From Brachypodium distachyon (taxonomy: Eukaryota; Streptophyta; Magnoliopsida; Poales; Poaceae): 64,000 bases of DNA. The DNA lies in assembly GCF_000005505.3 (NCBI RefSeq), contig NC_016135.3, positions 16,524,613 through 16,588,612 on the forward strand, in the 5' to 3' direction. The notes under the pieces were generated by a model, which worked only from the letters and a program-made list of their open reading frames with translations, had not been told where the DNA came from and did no database searches. The translations under genes were made by a program, and so were the position numbers. Below are positions 44,204-56,674 of this stretch, in pieces (position 1 is the first letter of the stretch; every line of letters begins with the position of its first letter).

Positions 44204-47109
44204 TTACACAGCACTCGCATGTGAGATATCTTTACCAAAAAGCCCAGCTATTGCTTTCCCTGGATCCTCCTGCTTGATGAGGGACTCCCCAACGAGAACC
44301 TACAACAATGTGCCGAGGAGTCAGCTCAGAAAAAGCAAGAAATGCTAGATTTCGGATTGAGCCTACTATAGTGTTCATTTAAGAGTTGTCTCATGTCTCA
44401 AACAAATAAAATTAGAGTTGTCTGATGGCTTACTGCTTTGACCCCAGCATTCTGAACAAATGAAATATGGTCAGGTGTGAACAGTCCAGATTCCCCTACA
44501 ACCTGAAACAGGTCAAAAGTCAACATGGATGCTGTATGCCAAGGTGTCCTTGCATAATCTAACATGGTGGAACAGGTGAGAGTTTCTGCATAGCAATATC
44601 GGCAGTAATAATACTAGCTGATGAATTACAGTTTAATGATAATTTCTCATGATGTGATAGACTGACTCCATGTGCCCAGAGCTACAGTGCTTAAAAATGG
44701 ACTGATAAGAGTATCATTACCAACAATCTCCTTTCAGCCAACCAAGTAAAAATCATTACTGAAGATAAGAGTAGCGTTACAACATTACTGAAGATACATA
44801 TGTCAGATTCACAGCATAGTACTACCTAAGGTACCAAATTCCAGTAATCGGGTGTCAATAATGTCAAATAAGAACAACCTTAGCAACTAATGCTAGAAAG
44901 AGATGTCAAAATTTACAAAATAGGACATAATTACATGTAAAATATTTTCTGTTGCCAAGTAACTACACTGTAGAATATATTGGGTAGTGCTTCATTATCA
45001 AGTAATCTAGCTGTCAACTCCAAAAAATAAATAAATTATGTCTGCATCAAGAAATATGGAAGTGTAAAGTGAAAAAAGAAAAAGAAAAAACTGGTAGCAA
45101 GAGCCATAGATAACATGGTTATATTTTACTTTCCACAGAACTTAAAAGTAAAAACAGTTGCTTACAATTATTCCCTTCTGGGCTATAAGTTGTCCTCGTT
45201 CACCCTCCAGAAGATTTTTGGTATTCGAGATATCAACTTCAAAAGTCTCTGCAATATAATTATGTGTCATGTGAACTAATGAGCCTATAACAGAATTTGA
45301 AGCACTGGAAATTCACAGCCACAAGATCAACATCGTTAATGATAATGAACACATTCACTGTTATACTTCCTTAAGGCTGGTTTTCTAGACCAAGTGTAAC
45401 TCTAGATTCTGAATTAAGAATCAAATATCTGGATTATAATTTTGTCAGTCAATTTGCACCATGTAATATTAGCGTCATAGTATAATGGCAAATGAAGATA
45501 AATAAGCCACCAATTCATATGAAGCAACAAGCATCCAGGTGACAAAATAGCCACAATGACTTTTAGTGAACATATCAGACACAGAACTGTGAGGCCCCGT
45601 TAGGATTTGAATACATTACTATTAGGGATGTTACAGCTTATTAAAGACTGTTCAAAACCGTGATGTGCATGTGCATAAGATTGTTACTATCTGATTAGTG
45701 TGGTGTAACTTTTTTCTGGTACTGAACGGATCTTAAGAGTTTTGCTCAATCTGTCAATGAACACCCCTAATTGATATGTGATGTTCCCTGCATTACAAAA
45801 TATAGGGTGTGCAAGTTTCCGATATGTAACTTTGACCGGTAATTTTTCTAACTACTTTACGTGGATTAGTTCATACAAAATTGATAGCAATGAACAGCTC
45901 TTTGAATATGAATCCAATTATATCAATTTAATATCGCGTAATGAACATATAAGTGTACTAACCGTCGGTCAAAGTAAAATTTAGAAACATGTACACCCTA
46001 TATTCTGGAATGGAGAGAGTATATGTTCCAAAGAGAACTTAACTAAACCAAATGAACAATAACATACCAAGATTACGGTTATTGATGCCGATGAGCTGAA
46101 TACCATCTATCCCTAGAACACGGTCCATTTCCCTTTCATCATGCACCTTTAACAACACAGTCAACATGTTAATTACATCAGATTTGGAATGCTGAAGCAG
46201 CAGAAAATGGAGTGCAAGTTGAAACGGTAACAGAATTACTCCAGAGCAGCTAGAGAATGAGTCAAAAGGCTTCAACATACAAAACATAGAGCAAAAACAA
46301 CTCACTAACCTCAACTAAAGCAGCCATGCCAAGTATTTTACATATTTTCAGCATATACTTGATATCACGATCTGGTAAGACAGCAGCAATCAGAAGAACA
46401 GCATCTGCTCCCTTGGAACGTGCATAGTAAAGTTGCCAGGCATCAATGATGAACTCTTTACACAGAAGAGGACACTGCATTAAAAATGCAGATCTTTAAG
46501 CCATTCATTCATTTGAACTACCAAGTCTGGAGTCAATGACTTCTTTAAGCAAAACATATGGTCAAACACACAGCACCTGTACTCCAGCATTGCGTATAGC
46601 CTCCAAGTTGTCAAAACTTCCCTGGTTACATATCAAAGGAAACCAAGTATCTTCAACATGCATGACTTAACATGTCAAATAAGGGGCTAATCTCCCAAAG
46701 ACAAAAAAACTACTAACCTGGAAGTATTTTGCATCTGTAAGAACACTTAAGCATGCTGCTCCATTTATCTCGTATGTTTGAGCGATCACGACCTGTTCAT
46801 GTCCCAATAAATATTAGTTAGATGCATATGTGCTTCTAGTTGGCGTTAAAAATGAAGAGCAGAAGGGCTATCCCCTTCAACAAAAAATAGTGTACATTTG
46901 TTTGAGTGAATGTCAAAAAATAAAGGTCTCACTAACTGCGAATAGGACAATTCAAGCAGGCACTAACTACTAAGGACTGACAGAACTGAGTGATATGGAA
47001 ACACATAAAAAGAGCCATATGCAATAAATTCCATATGGGTTGTTCAAAATACAGGTATGCCTATAACATGTTAGATGTCACAAAATATAATATTAGCAGG
47101 CATGCAATC

Positions 47110-47157
<48 letters not shown>

Positions 47158-48247
47158 CAAATATGAACCATCTCTAATCGCTTTTATCACAGTTCTCACT
47201 TGTAGCACAGCCTGACATCCCCATCTATAGTCGTATGCCCCGTAGGTAACTTTACTGTCAATAACAGGTTTTTGAACAATAGGGCAGGTTTAACTAAAAT
47301 AACTATGTTATCATCAAGAATGGAAATTTACACGTTGAATAATATAATTCACATCCAGTAAGTAGGTGAATTCCAATAACATACGAGACACTGTTATAGC
47401 CGAGTGCACCTAATTTTAGCATCAGTATATATCCACTCACCGGATCAAAATTCTCCCTCAGAACCCCCCGGCTTGGTGAAGCCTTCTTGACCTCTGCAAT
47501 CAGAGCAGGCAGAGCAGTCCGATCATATGATGCTTTCAGGGCCGCTACAAAGTCCCTCGCTGGAGGCGCATTGTCCAGCGGACCTTTCAGCATGTACAAG
47601 GGCCTTCTCTCCTTCATCTGCCAAATGCAACCGGAGCATCAGCCACAGACTAGAAGTAGCACTCGATGGCTTACACAACGCTCCAGAACGTCATGGTCAT
47701 ATACCTGCCAAACCTCAACGTCCTTATTCCACACAATCTTCTCGAGGATGTTGCGAGGCGTGTTCCCCTCGTTCTCGAGGCGGAACTGAAACGGGCCAAC
47801 GTAGTGCACCGACGGCCCCGTCACCGGGCGCCTCCGAATCTTTATCCCGTCGACCCCCTCGATGCTTGCGGCGGCATCTTCCACTGGGATTCCGTCGCCC
47901 TGCTGGGTGGCTTCAGCCGTGGCCGCCGTCTCGTCCGAGCTCGTCGCCACAGCATCCTGCACAGTTTATCCGCACAATCAGTTACTAGGCAGGGGGGAGA
48001 GCGCCGCCAGTCGCACTAAACCGAGCTCCCGAGCAGCAAAGGGGGAGAGGGAACTCACCGTCTCGGCGGGAGTGCAGCGGAGAGGCGCGGGGCTCCGGCT
48101 GGCGGCGCCGTCCATGGGAACGGCGGCGATGATGCGGCAAGGGGGCGCGGAGGCGAGTAGGGTTTTGGGGCGCCGAAGATGGGAGTGGCGGGTCGGAGGT
48201 GGTAGGCCTGGCCGGGAAGGCACGGATCCGATAGCGAGCGCTTCCAT
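44204..48247 (-). CDS. IGPS: indole-3-glycerol-phosphate synthase, chloroplast
   Basis: Ten exons: 48247-48059, 47956-47705, 47617-47441, 46792-46718, 46621-46577, 46474-46310, 46146-46068, 45248-45166, 44502-44434, 44299-44204. GT-AG introns, phases close, 409 residues. The enzyme closes the ring of CdRP to indole-3-glycerol phosphate in tryptophan (and auxin/indole) biosynthesis in plastids. TIM-barrel motifs seen in order: [12 protein letters not shown] (catalytic Lys), [45 protein letters not shown] (catalytic Glu), [17 protein letters not shown] and LVGESLI. The first about 50 residues are rich in Ser/Pro/Arg with few acids, a chloroplast transit peptide. A 250-bp extra segment (exon 2) is typical of plant IGPS. 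The introns hold a Stowaway-like MITE (45783-46020) and an (AT)n(GT)n microsatellite. No damage seen. Confidence 0.93.
45783..46020. mobile_element. Stowaway-like MITE in an IGPS intron, about 238 bp
   Basis: The left arm ttccctgcattacaaaatat agggtgt and the right arm acaccctatattctggaatgg agagagt form long imperfect terminal repeats; inner segments (ttgaccggt / accgtcggtcaaa) also pair. Larger than the 113-bp family. Lies between exons 7 and 8. Confidence 0.75.
47110..47158. repeat. (AT)n(GT)n microsatellite in an IGPS intron
   Basis: A run of about nine AT/TA units passes through gtatgt into about thirteen GT units. In the intron between exons 3 and 4. Useful as a length-polymorphic marker. 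Confidence 0.9.
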
Positions 48248-48902
48248 TTATGGAGGAGGGACGGGGGCAGTGGTGGGAAAGGCAAAAGGAGGATTGGGGT
48301 GGGCGTCGGCGTGGCGGGGTTGTTCCGTTTTTAAGGCGCTCTTCATCAGAGTTCAGAGCAGCGTTTCTTTCGCTACCCATTTTTGTCGCGGTGAACCACC
48401 TTCATAGTAGTATAAAAAATTCGGAATACTTTAAAGTTCAACCGAATTTATAGAAAATCTATAAATATTTACAACTCTACATTAGTTATATTGAATTCGT
48501 TATACAGTAATATATATTATCGTGGCATACTTATTTGATACTTTTCTATAGACTTCAAATTTGAAGAAGTTTACTTAGAAAAACTTAAAACATCTAGGCA
48601 CAGAGGTAGTAAGATATCTATTAGTACGTTTTTTTAATCATTTGCCGCACTTTACTTGGATTTTGATTTGCTCTGTGTCTCCGTCTCACTTACACTTAGA
48701 GGTGATCCCATACCCCACATGCAAGTGATACAGGACAGGACAAATCATCAAAGTGCAAAATAAAATGGCATTTTGATCATATTTGTTGTTTTCTAAGTCT
48801 CATCCTCCCGCGAGACTTTAAACGCCTCTCCCCTAAAAAAGCGTCTATGCATTGCCGTTCTCCATCATTGCCGCCAGTGGTCCTCCTCCCCTTCCTTCAT
48901 TA
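48248..48902. other. IGPS promoter region, no gene seen
   Basis: GC-rich up to 48340, then AT-rich. No distinct TATA box or other gene. Confidence 0.35.
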
Positions 48903-49227
48903 GAGCATCGCCAGTGTATAAGGTCACATTTGCAATAAGATGGGACCTTTGCACTAGTTTTGTAGCTACCTAAAAAATTTCACAATGCTTGTGGCTAAAC
49001 TTGTCTTTAAGATGGGCCCACAACACAGAAAAATTGGCAAGTGGTAAGCCTCCATGTATACATAAACTATTAAAAAGTAATACATTTTGCTTTATGGGCT
49101 GCCCACAAGCTTATGGGTTGCCCTTAACCTTTCGTGCTTGTGGACAACCTCCACAATGTATAAAGCTATCCTTAAGGGTCACCTTTTTACTTATGGACAA
49201 GTTTTCTAACACATTGCGGGTGCCCTC
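48903..49227. mobile_element. possible MITE with gagcatcgcc/gggtgccctc ends
   Basis: Left gagcatcgccagtgt and right acacattgcgggtgccctc are similar in reverse. Inner arms with cttgtggctaaacttgt and acttatggacaagttt pair loosely. Typical of Mutator- or hAT-like MITEs starting gagcat in grasses. No target duplication confirmed. Confidence 0.4.
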
Positions 49228-50553
49228 AGTGCTGCTCCGCGAACGGAACAGGTTGGGGACCTCAGTAGTACGTTGTGGTGCTATGATTTCTTTGAGTTAG
49301 GATTTGGTGAAAATGGTGCTACGGTGAATATGGTGGCGGCAGCCGGTATAAATAAGAATTAGGTTTCTCCATTTCGTAATCCACCATGCTATCCTTCTCG
49401 AAGCATTCTGACCGTAAATTAGGATTTTTTGCGGTTAGATCTTGCAGGGTTTGCATAGTTTCTGTCATATCATCATTAATTGGTCCCTGTGTCTTTTTTA
49501 TCATACTGACCTCGGTGATTGCTTCCTGAAAGGCGTGCCAATGCCCAAGTCATTCGCTGACCCTATGATGCTATGTATCGTATCAGCACTAGAGTTGTTC
49601 TCACGCAGGTTACCGATGAAATCTTTTGCTCATGGGTCTGTTGTTGTGTGAATTCCATCGCCGTTTTTCAGAACAACTAGCACACAAGGACGGGTGTGCT
49701 TTTTTTTAATAAAACGGCTGACATACCAACCATGGTCTTTGGGTCCTGAGAAGCGAGAAGCTTGATCACTCCTTTACATCCATTTCGATGTACCCTGCAT
49801 AAAAACGGGATAAGCAGTATACCCACCATGGGATTTGGAGAGTGATTAAGGTTAACCAGTGACCATCGTCCACTAGCATAGTCCTTGGTTTGGATTTGAA
49901 TAGTGTAAGTTCACACGGATTCTGAGTTTCTAACAGTTGAGGGTGCCTGAGTACATCTCCGAGGAAAACACAGGTACAACGGTGAACGGGCATCGAGGAG
50001 CAGCAAGTTGTACTTTGCTGTATTCAGCGAGACACTTCAAACTCAGACGGCACTGACAGCGGATAACTTGCCTTCCTTTGCTGCATGCAAATCCATATCG
50101 AGCAGGTCATGGATGCTTGTCATACAGCGCACCCGGGCACCCCCCACGAACGGCGCCACCCCTCAGCGATGGAGAGGGCGCCGCGGAATTGCCCACATTT
50201 CTTCAATTCGTCGTATCAAGATCCAGCGAGTCCCCACGCCACACAGTAGTGCCGCTGCCCACTGCCATCGTGTCGTCGGCTGGCGGCATGCATTTCAGCA
50301 TTTGGGAGGAGCAGAAGTGAAGCATACAGAACGGCACCAGTGATGAATAACTACAAAATCGAGTACTGCTACAACAACAAAGTGGCTCTAGGAAGGGAAC
50401 AATAGCAGCAACTGGAAGTCTTGAAGAGTGTTCCATTCCGTTTCCATCCATCCTAGCAAGATCCATGCCAAGGCAGGCAGGATGTCTATGGTTTGGACGC
50501 GGAAAAACAAATACTACTGTACACGGCTTCGTCTCCAAGTCCAAGGTTCCATC
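49228..50553. other. intergenic between IGPS and POT1, no gene recognised
   Basis: Frames up to about 110 codons on both strands, none recognised. A - strand frame at 49766-49993 (HRCTCVFLGDVLRHPQ) has protein-like composition but I could not place it. The right end probably holds the POT1 3' UTR. Confidence 0.35.
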
Positions 50554-53500
50554 TCAATCCCTGATCTCTGTGCCGAAGATCCGGTACCGCCTGCTGCCCC
50601 AGGGGTCGTCCTTGTCCAGACGGTAGGATTTCAGGCAACACCATACCCAAGGCGGATTCCTGGTCAACGGGGTACCTTCTTCGTCAGCTTCTTCTGGCTC
50701 TGGAACACCCAAAAGCCTGTTCATCTTTCTGGTCAACGCGTCCGGAGTGAGAAAACCGCCGAAAAATCTGACCTGACATGGATAAGATGAACAAAGGTAC
50801 AGAGGTTTCGGCAAAAGTGAATTTTATGCGTGACTTCATAAGTATAGTTTCTACTATTGAGAACGAACATTTTAGGTAAATACACAAAGAGCAAAGGCTG
50901 ATTAGTACTCCCTCCGTTCCATAATTCTTGTCGAAATCTTACATGTATCTAGACACCTTTTAGGAATAGATACATCCATTTTTAGGAAAATTTGAGACAA
51001 GAATTATGGGACGAAGGGAGTATCATCTTACCCCATCCTCCTTGTGGACGTAGGCATGAATTCTGGCTGTAGGATCTTCAAGAGTCAACCGGAGACAATA
51101 ATTCCCAGTCACTAGTGAATGGAGGTCATTGCCTTGACATGGATATGCTGCGACAATACGGACCAGGGTTTTGAATTTATGTGTCACCTAGCGCAAAAGA
51201 CAAGGAGATTTTGATGCTGAATCTTCAGAACACTTCCAGCTCAGTATTGATTACAAAATCAGTGCCTGAGAAACAGCAAATGATGCTGATGAAAAATTGA
51301 CAAAAACGTTGGGAGAAGAGGATTACCTGTCCATGAGTGAGCGACTCCATTAATGTCGTGTAACCTGCTCTTTTGTACTCCACATCTGATAGAATTGAAT
51401 TGACAAATAATCACATGGCAGGCCTTGGCAAAAAACAGATGGCAGCAAACATGCATCACATAATTATCTGGTTATGATGCATACCAGTAATATCAGGGGC
51501 CTTGTGGAGGCCAGCCATTGGCTGTCGATGAACTTGGATGGCACAACGACTGTCATACATCCTGTAGTAATTAATGCATTTGGTAAATATTTGCCTCAGG
51601 GAAGTTTAGGAGGCACTAAACATTCATGGGAAGACAGAAGATTACTTCGATCGTTCAACCACACTGCCATCTTCATTCGATAAAAGACGAACTCGACTGG
51701 AAGGTAGCAAAGTGCCTTTCCATATGCCAAACTCATGTTTGCAAGTAATATTGCAGAACCTGGCCCAATAAATATCCTTTTGCAAGTGCAATATTTCCTT
51801 TGAAAACTTGTTTGTGAAAACCCGCAGGACAGTCCCAATACAAGGCAGTGTGCATAAAACCTCCCTGGGTAAAGGTGCTCCTTCAAGATGTAGAGGGACT
51901 GATGGAACTGCTTCCGTGTCCGAACTACAAGCTCACCAAGAGAAATAACAAGGCGACCAATTAGTTTAAAAAATGAACAGTGAGGTTAGCATATTCTTAA
52001 TAAGAAGGCAAGTCGTGTTTGCTACGATGCACAAGTTCAAGATGTTACTATTCACTTCAAAACAACGTAGTGAAGGCCCTGATGTAATATGTCAAAAGCA
52101 CTATCGCATCCTAGATTTAATACGGATTTTAATTTGCTACCGTGTGTCGCTGAGGTTTAATAATGAGGACTGATTCTAACCCTACAATGTCTGAAATTCA
52201 GTCGTAGGAGCATCAGTTCCATCCCAAACATAGAAAATCCATTCCCCACTCGGAGCTTGACAGACATGAAGTACCTACAAAGGAAAAACTAGATATGTCC
52301 TCTGTTGAAATTAGTATCAAAACTAATTTGACTAGACAAAGTACCAACCTTGCATACAAGATCGAAAGTAGAATCTGACTTTATACTGCTTAGTTGCAAT
52401 TCAAGATCTTTCAGACCTATGGAACAAAATAGGCATTAGTAACAGTTGCAGATATTGTAGAGGACACTTTCAACAGAAATATTCTGCGTTGAAGATAGAG
52501 ATATTTCAGAGTCTGTGCACAAACACATAATCATAATTTGTTAGACAATGTTGCACATAGATCGTAATAGGATAGAAAGGAAATATCAAAAAGCAGCCGA
52601 ATAGCATAAATTTATCAAAGATTGGAATGACAAACACTAAAAAGTTACAAACACAGGATCATGGCAAGAAGCAAAAACCAACAAAAAAGGAGCCATGTGT
52701 ATACATAAATTTTTAACTGTCACTATATTTGAATGAAACCCATGTAAAGATAGCCCTTTCCTAAGAAGGTAAAGGTGGGAATGCAAATTCAATTGTATCA
52801 ATAAGTATCAAATAATGTTACCTTTGCGAACACAGAAGAGTAAATAATTATAAGGATCACTGTATACAGATGGGCTAAATAGGTCCGAGAAAGAAAAAGA
52901 GAGCTAGATAAGTTCATGCATATCACACACACACTAACTGGCAGGAGAAAAAGTTCGAAGACAATGATAGTGTTTAAGAGGAAAAAATAATCTTCAGGTA
53001 TGATAGACAAGCAGAGTTCTTGTCTGGGTTAGAAGCACATAATCATGTTTGCCTCCATGTTATTACACAGATGTGGAAATTTTGAAATGGCACGATTGGC
53101 ACGGCGCATAATGTATATGGGTGGCCCAAAGAAATGCACAGTAGTATGTAGTGTTTAAATTAGGAGTCACCTGGAGGATGATACACAAGCCACATTCTCG
53201 TCTGGGTTAAAATTCCATCGTCATGTTTGCTTCCATGATATTTCATAGAAGCCTGGTACGGCCTGAATTCTGTAGACACTTTCCCTTCAAATAGTGCAAA
53301 TGAAGAAAACTTTTTGTTGACAGTTACAAAGAATTCTCCATAATGCATTGTTATCTGCAGACAAAAGTAGATTTGATCTAGTCACCGCCAGGTAGTTAAA
53401 AAATGAGGGAAGAAAATTGCACATATAAGCATGCAAAAGGAATAATGTAATTAAATGCCATGAAATGTGACAAGTGGGCATTTGAAGAGTCTTGGGCTAT

Positions 53501-56053
53501 ACCACAACATTATGGAGACTGATCACATCTCCGGTTGACCTAACACAGGGCAGCAGTGCAGTGTTATCTGCAAAAAATGTCACAGAGATCCCAGATGTAC
53601 GTGATTGATCAACAATCCTCAGTGTAAGAGTGAAATCTGTAAAAAAAAAAAGGAAAATAGCCATGACCGAATGGCACAGTGTTATTTTCATCAATATGTG
53701 GATTAGAATAAAAATAAATGAAATTACTAAATCATAAAAACAAGAGTACCATATAAATTAGGCCTATAAATTAACCACCAAGTTCGAGATGACACCATTC
53801 TTTTGGAAGAACAGGCTAGATATTTGAAGTTTATACTAAGCTTATTTGAACATCTTTCAGGTCTGAAAGTCAATTTTCTTGCTTAGGAGCACAGTTGAGA
53901 AAAGAGCTATTTATGGGAGATTTTTACATGTGTTCATCGGAAAATTCCAGTTTGTGGAGGACTACAAGAGAAGACAGTGGAAAGAAGTTGGCTGGGTATA
54001 GGGGAAAATATATCTTAACTCTTGTTTAAGTAGCATGTCTTTCCATATCCTGTCCTTTAGATTCCCAAGGAGTTCTCAAGAGGTTGGACTACTTTAGGGC
54101 AACATTGCTGTGGCAAGAGGAAGGAGGAGCTCAAGTGGCCACAAGCATTCAGAAGGGGAACTCTTTCTCTGCTAAAAATTAAGCCAGGTGGCTAACATTT
54201 ATGGAAGGGTATAATGTGTATTAAGCCACGTTTTTCACCTTCCGTCAGAACAAAGTAAGGGATGGTAACTCCACTCTTTTCTGGGAGGATTACTGGAGGG
54301 GAGAGCAATCTTTGGCTTTCGAATTTCCTATACTTAAAAGTTACCAAGCGTTCAGTAAATGTGACTATGGCGCATGTGTTTAAGAAAGGATGGGATGCAT
54401 AAGGTCAGGAGAATAATCTATGCAGAGTTGCTCATTATGTGGGATGTGGTAACTGCTTCAATTATAATGCAGTTGTCCACTTAGCTGAGGAACCAGGTAG
54501 ATTAGTACGTATGGAAGTTGGGTGGCAAAGAACAACATACTATGCATTATTTATATCTAGCTCTGAAAACCCAGGTGCTTGCTATCCGTTTGGACTAATG
54601 TGGATGATTAAAGTATTGAATGTTGAAGTGTTTTTCTGGCTGGTGCTAAGAAACAGTATATGTTAACAAATGGTAATCTACAGAAGAGGGGGTACCGGGG
54701 GCTTAAAGCTTGTCAGTTTCGTGGGGCTAATGATTGACCATTTATTCATTTCTTGTCCATTTGCAAAGTTAATTTGGAATACCTGTAAATGTACTTTTGC
54801 TTGAGAGGTTTATTTGGAAATATTCAAAAGTTGTTTGAAGACTGGAGGAATTTATTCCAGAAAGGACAAAGGATCCTGTTAACTCTCTGGAGGGCTAGGA
54901 ATGATGCCTACTTTCAAAATAAACTGCCTTCAGATCCCTTCGTGGTGGTGTTATTAGATTGGCAATGGGGTGTATTACATAGGGAAGTTGATCGTTCTGT
55001 GATGCAGCAAGGGGTCCGGTGATTGAGATCGGTGGCGCAGGAGGTGTTCACCAGGAGCACGGAGTGGAGGGTCAGAGTGTTTCAACTAGATGGTGCATTG
55101 TCCAGGAGTAGTTCGACAATGGTTGTGGCTGCAGCAAGCACTGCAATGTTACCAAGGTTAGGATAGGGTGACACCGTTCTATTTCTGGGCTTGTAATGTG
55201 TTGTCCCTGTTTATTTTTGGGGTTTGCTTCTGCCTAAAACTTTGTATGCTGAGTTGCTGACTGAACAGTAGCTCAGGACTTGTGCCGTAACTTACGGGTT
55301 TCTACTAATGGAAATCCGGAGGGATGCGGGCCTTTATCACAATCTCTTTAAAAGGATATACACATAAAAATGTCCCATGCATAACCCAAACTAGAACAAT
55401 TTTTAACAATTTGTTCAAGTAGTTACAGCACAGCATTATCATATATTCCGTATTCATTGCCAGGAATGAGTTAAACAAGAGAACGCGTACGGAAGAACCC
55501 CCTCACTATCTTATGGTTTCCGCAGAAATCATAACTCATCGGAAGTCACCAAAAAGTTGATTTAGGGATGTTTAAAGAACCGAGTTTTTCTTGCGATGAA
55601 ACCAACAGCCTGTCGAGCAACAAACTAAGGCAATGTTTAAATCGTGGGTGCCACTATAATCTGACCAGCGGCGATAGAGCTCGTCTACGCATTACCTAGC
55701 TCAATTCCAGGCATAAGAAACAACAGCAGAACACCACCCCGAGTCTAACCTAGCCCCGAAGCACCCAAGCAGTGCAATCGGTGCAGCGAACAAAACCCTA
55801 ACGGGAACGGCCGCATGGAAGCTGTGGGGAAAAGGGAAAGGGGATGGGGAGGCTCACCAGTGCCTCGGCTGCGGACGACGGCGCCGATCTCGGAGACGGC
55901 CGCGAAGAGGCAGACACGGACACCGGGGACCTTAAGGGCGTCGGCGATAGGCAGGTACACGTACTGGGCCTCCCCTGCCGCCGCCGCCGCCGTCGATGGA
56001 GCCGCGTTGCCCTCGCGCTGCCGCTTCCGCTCGTGTGCCGCTGCCGCCGCCAT
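50554..56053 (-). CDS. POT1: POT1, telomere single-strand-binding protein
   Basis: Ten exons: 56053-55858, 53636-53503, 53354-53171, 52416-52349, 52274-52186, 51924-51646, 51561-51485, 51385-51327, 51187-51032, 50772-50554. GT-AG introns, phases close, 486 residues. POT1 binds the G-rich telomere overhang in the nucleus and, in plants, also acts with telomerase. Residues about 30-170 form the first OB fold (Telo_bind): YLPIADALKVPG, DFTLTLRIVDQS, GISVTFFADN, RPYQASMKYHG. A second OB region follows (VLHVCQAPSGEWIFYVWDGTD; YWARFCNI; GTLLPSSRVRLLS). The C-terminal part has TLEDPTARIHAYVHKEDG and ends KSYRLDKDDPWGSRRYRIFGT, typical of plant POT1. Start chosen at the only ATG ahead of the conserved block; residues 2-29 are Ala/Arg-rich. 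Intron 1 is 2.2 kb and carries a LINE remnant; intron 9 carries a Stowaway MITE. The exon 5-6 join is the least certain, affecting one or two residues. Confidence 0.9.
50908..51020. mobile_element. Stowaway MITE in POT1 intron 9, 113 bp
   Basis: CTCCCTCCGTTCCATAATTC to gaattatgggacgaagggag with TA on both sides. Ends only 11 bp before the exon-9 splice donor (exon 9 ends at 51032), so most of the short intron is MITE. Confidence 0.92.
53960..55345 (+). mobile_element. LINE (non-LTR retrotransposon) 3' remnant in POT1 intron 1
   Basis: On the + strand, opposite to POT1, broken frames show the tail of a plant LINE reverse-transcriptase ORF: RDGNSTLFWEDYW near 54250, then the zf-RVT-type block VFFWLVLRNSI (about 54630), NLQKRGYRGLKACQFRGAND (about 54670-54730) and SFLVHL. 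The 3' end reads taatggaaatccggagggatgcgggcc, typical of grass LINE tails, near 55310-55345, without a clear poly(A). Heavily mutated; 5' truncated. Confidence 0.7.
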
Positions 56054-56674
56054 AGTACGATTTGTGCGACAGTGCGAGAGGGACACGTGCATATGAAACG
56101 TTTCCCTTCGGTAGAAATCCCCGTCTCCAACAGGCGTATATTTGTGAAAACGATAGTCTTGGCCAGAGAAATGGAATTCGTTTTGAAGTTGAGTATTGGA
56201 TCCCGACACTGCCGCCCGAGTACGCCAGCGGCAAAGGAAACTTTTCCCTGGTACGGAGTAAAATTTAAACAGAAAAAAAAGAGATTTTTCATACAGTTGC
56301 CAGTTCGAGCTGAGAAACATGAACACTTCACAAACATCGATCATACAACTCATAAGCACCGTTTTCGATCTGCAATCACCACTGCGGCTGCATGACATAT
56401 AATGGCAACTGCCACATCTTTACATTGTACAAAAGGACGTGAGACTTGTCGACAATCTCTTCTGCTTAATTAATGGATCGAGTGCTCCGTTTTGCGAAGA
56501 AAAAAAAGACTTGTCGACAACAAATGAATAAGCACAACAACTTCACTAACTAACGACATGATCCTCAGGTTTTCTACCCAGCCGTAGAAGCCTGCAGATC
56601 TGACCACACAATAACGACATCACGCTGACGCCGTCGCATAAATCAAAGAATGGCTTAAACACAAGCTAGCAGAT
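56054..56674. other. POT1 promoter region and kinesin 3' flank
   Basis: 620 bp between the POT1 start and the kinesin stop; must hold the POT1 promoter and the kinesin 3' UTR. No distinct site seen. Confidence 0.4.

Noticed and set aside
47110..47158. Simple AT/GT run as a regulatory element
   Set aside because: It is a plain microsatellite inside an intron.
51596..51886. 96-codon frame as POT1 exon 6
   Set aside because: The frame that matches POT1 (EGAPLPREVLC, YWARFCNI) is a different one over the same bases, and splice phases agree with it.
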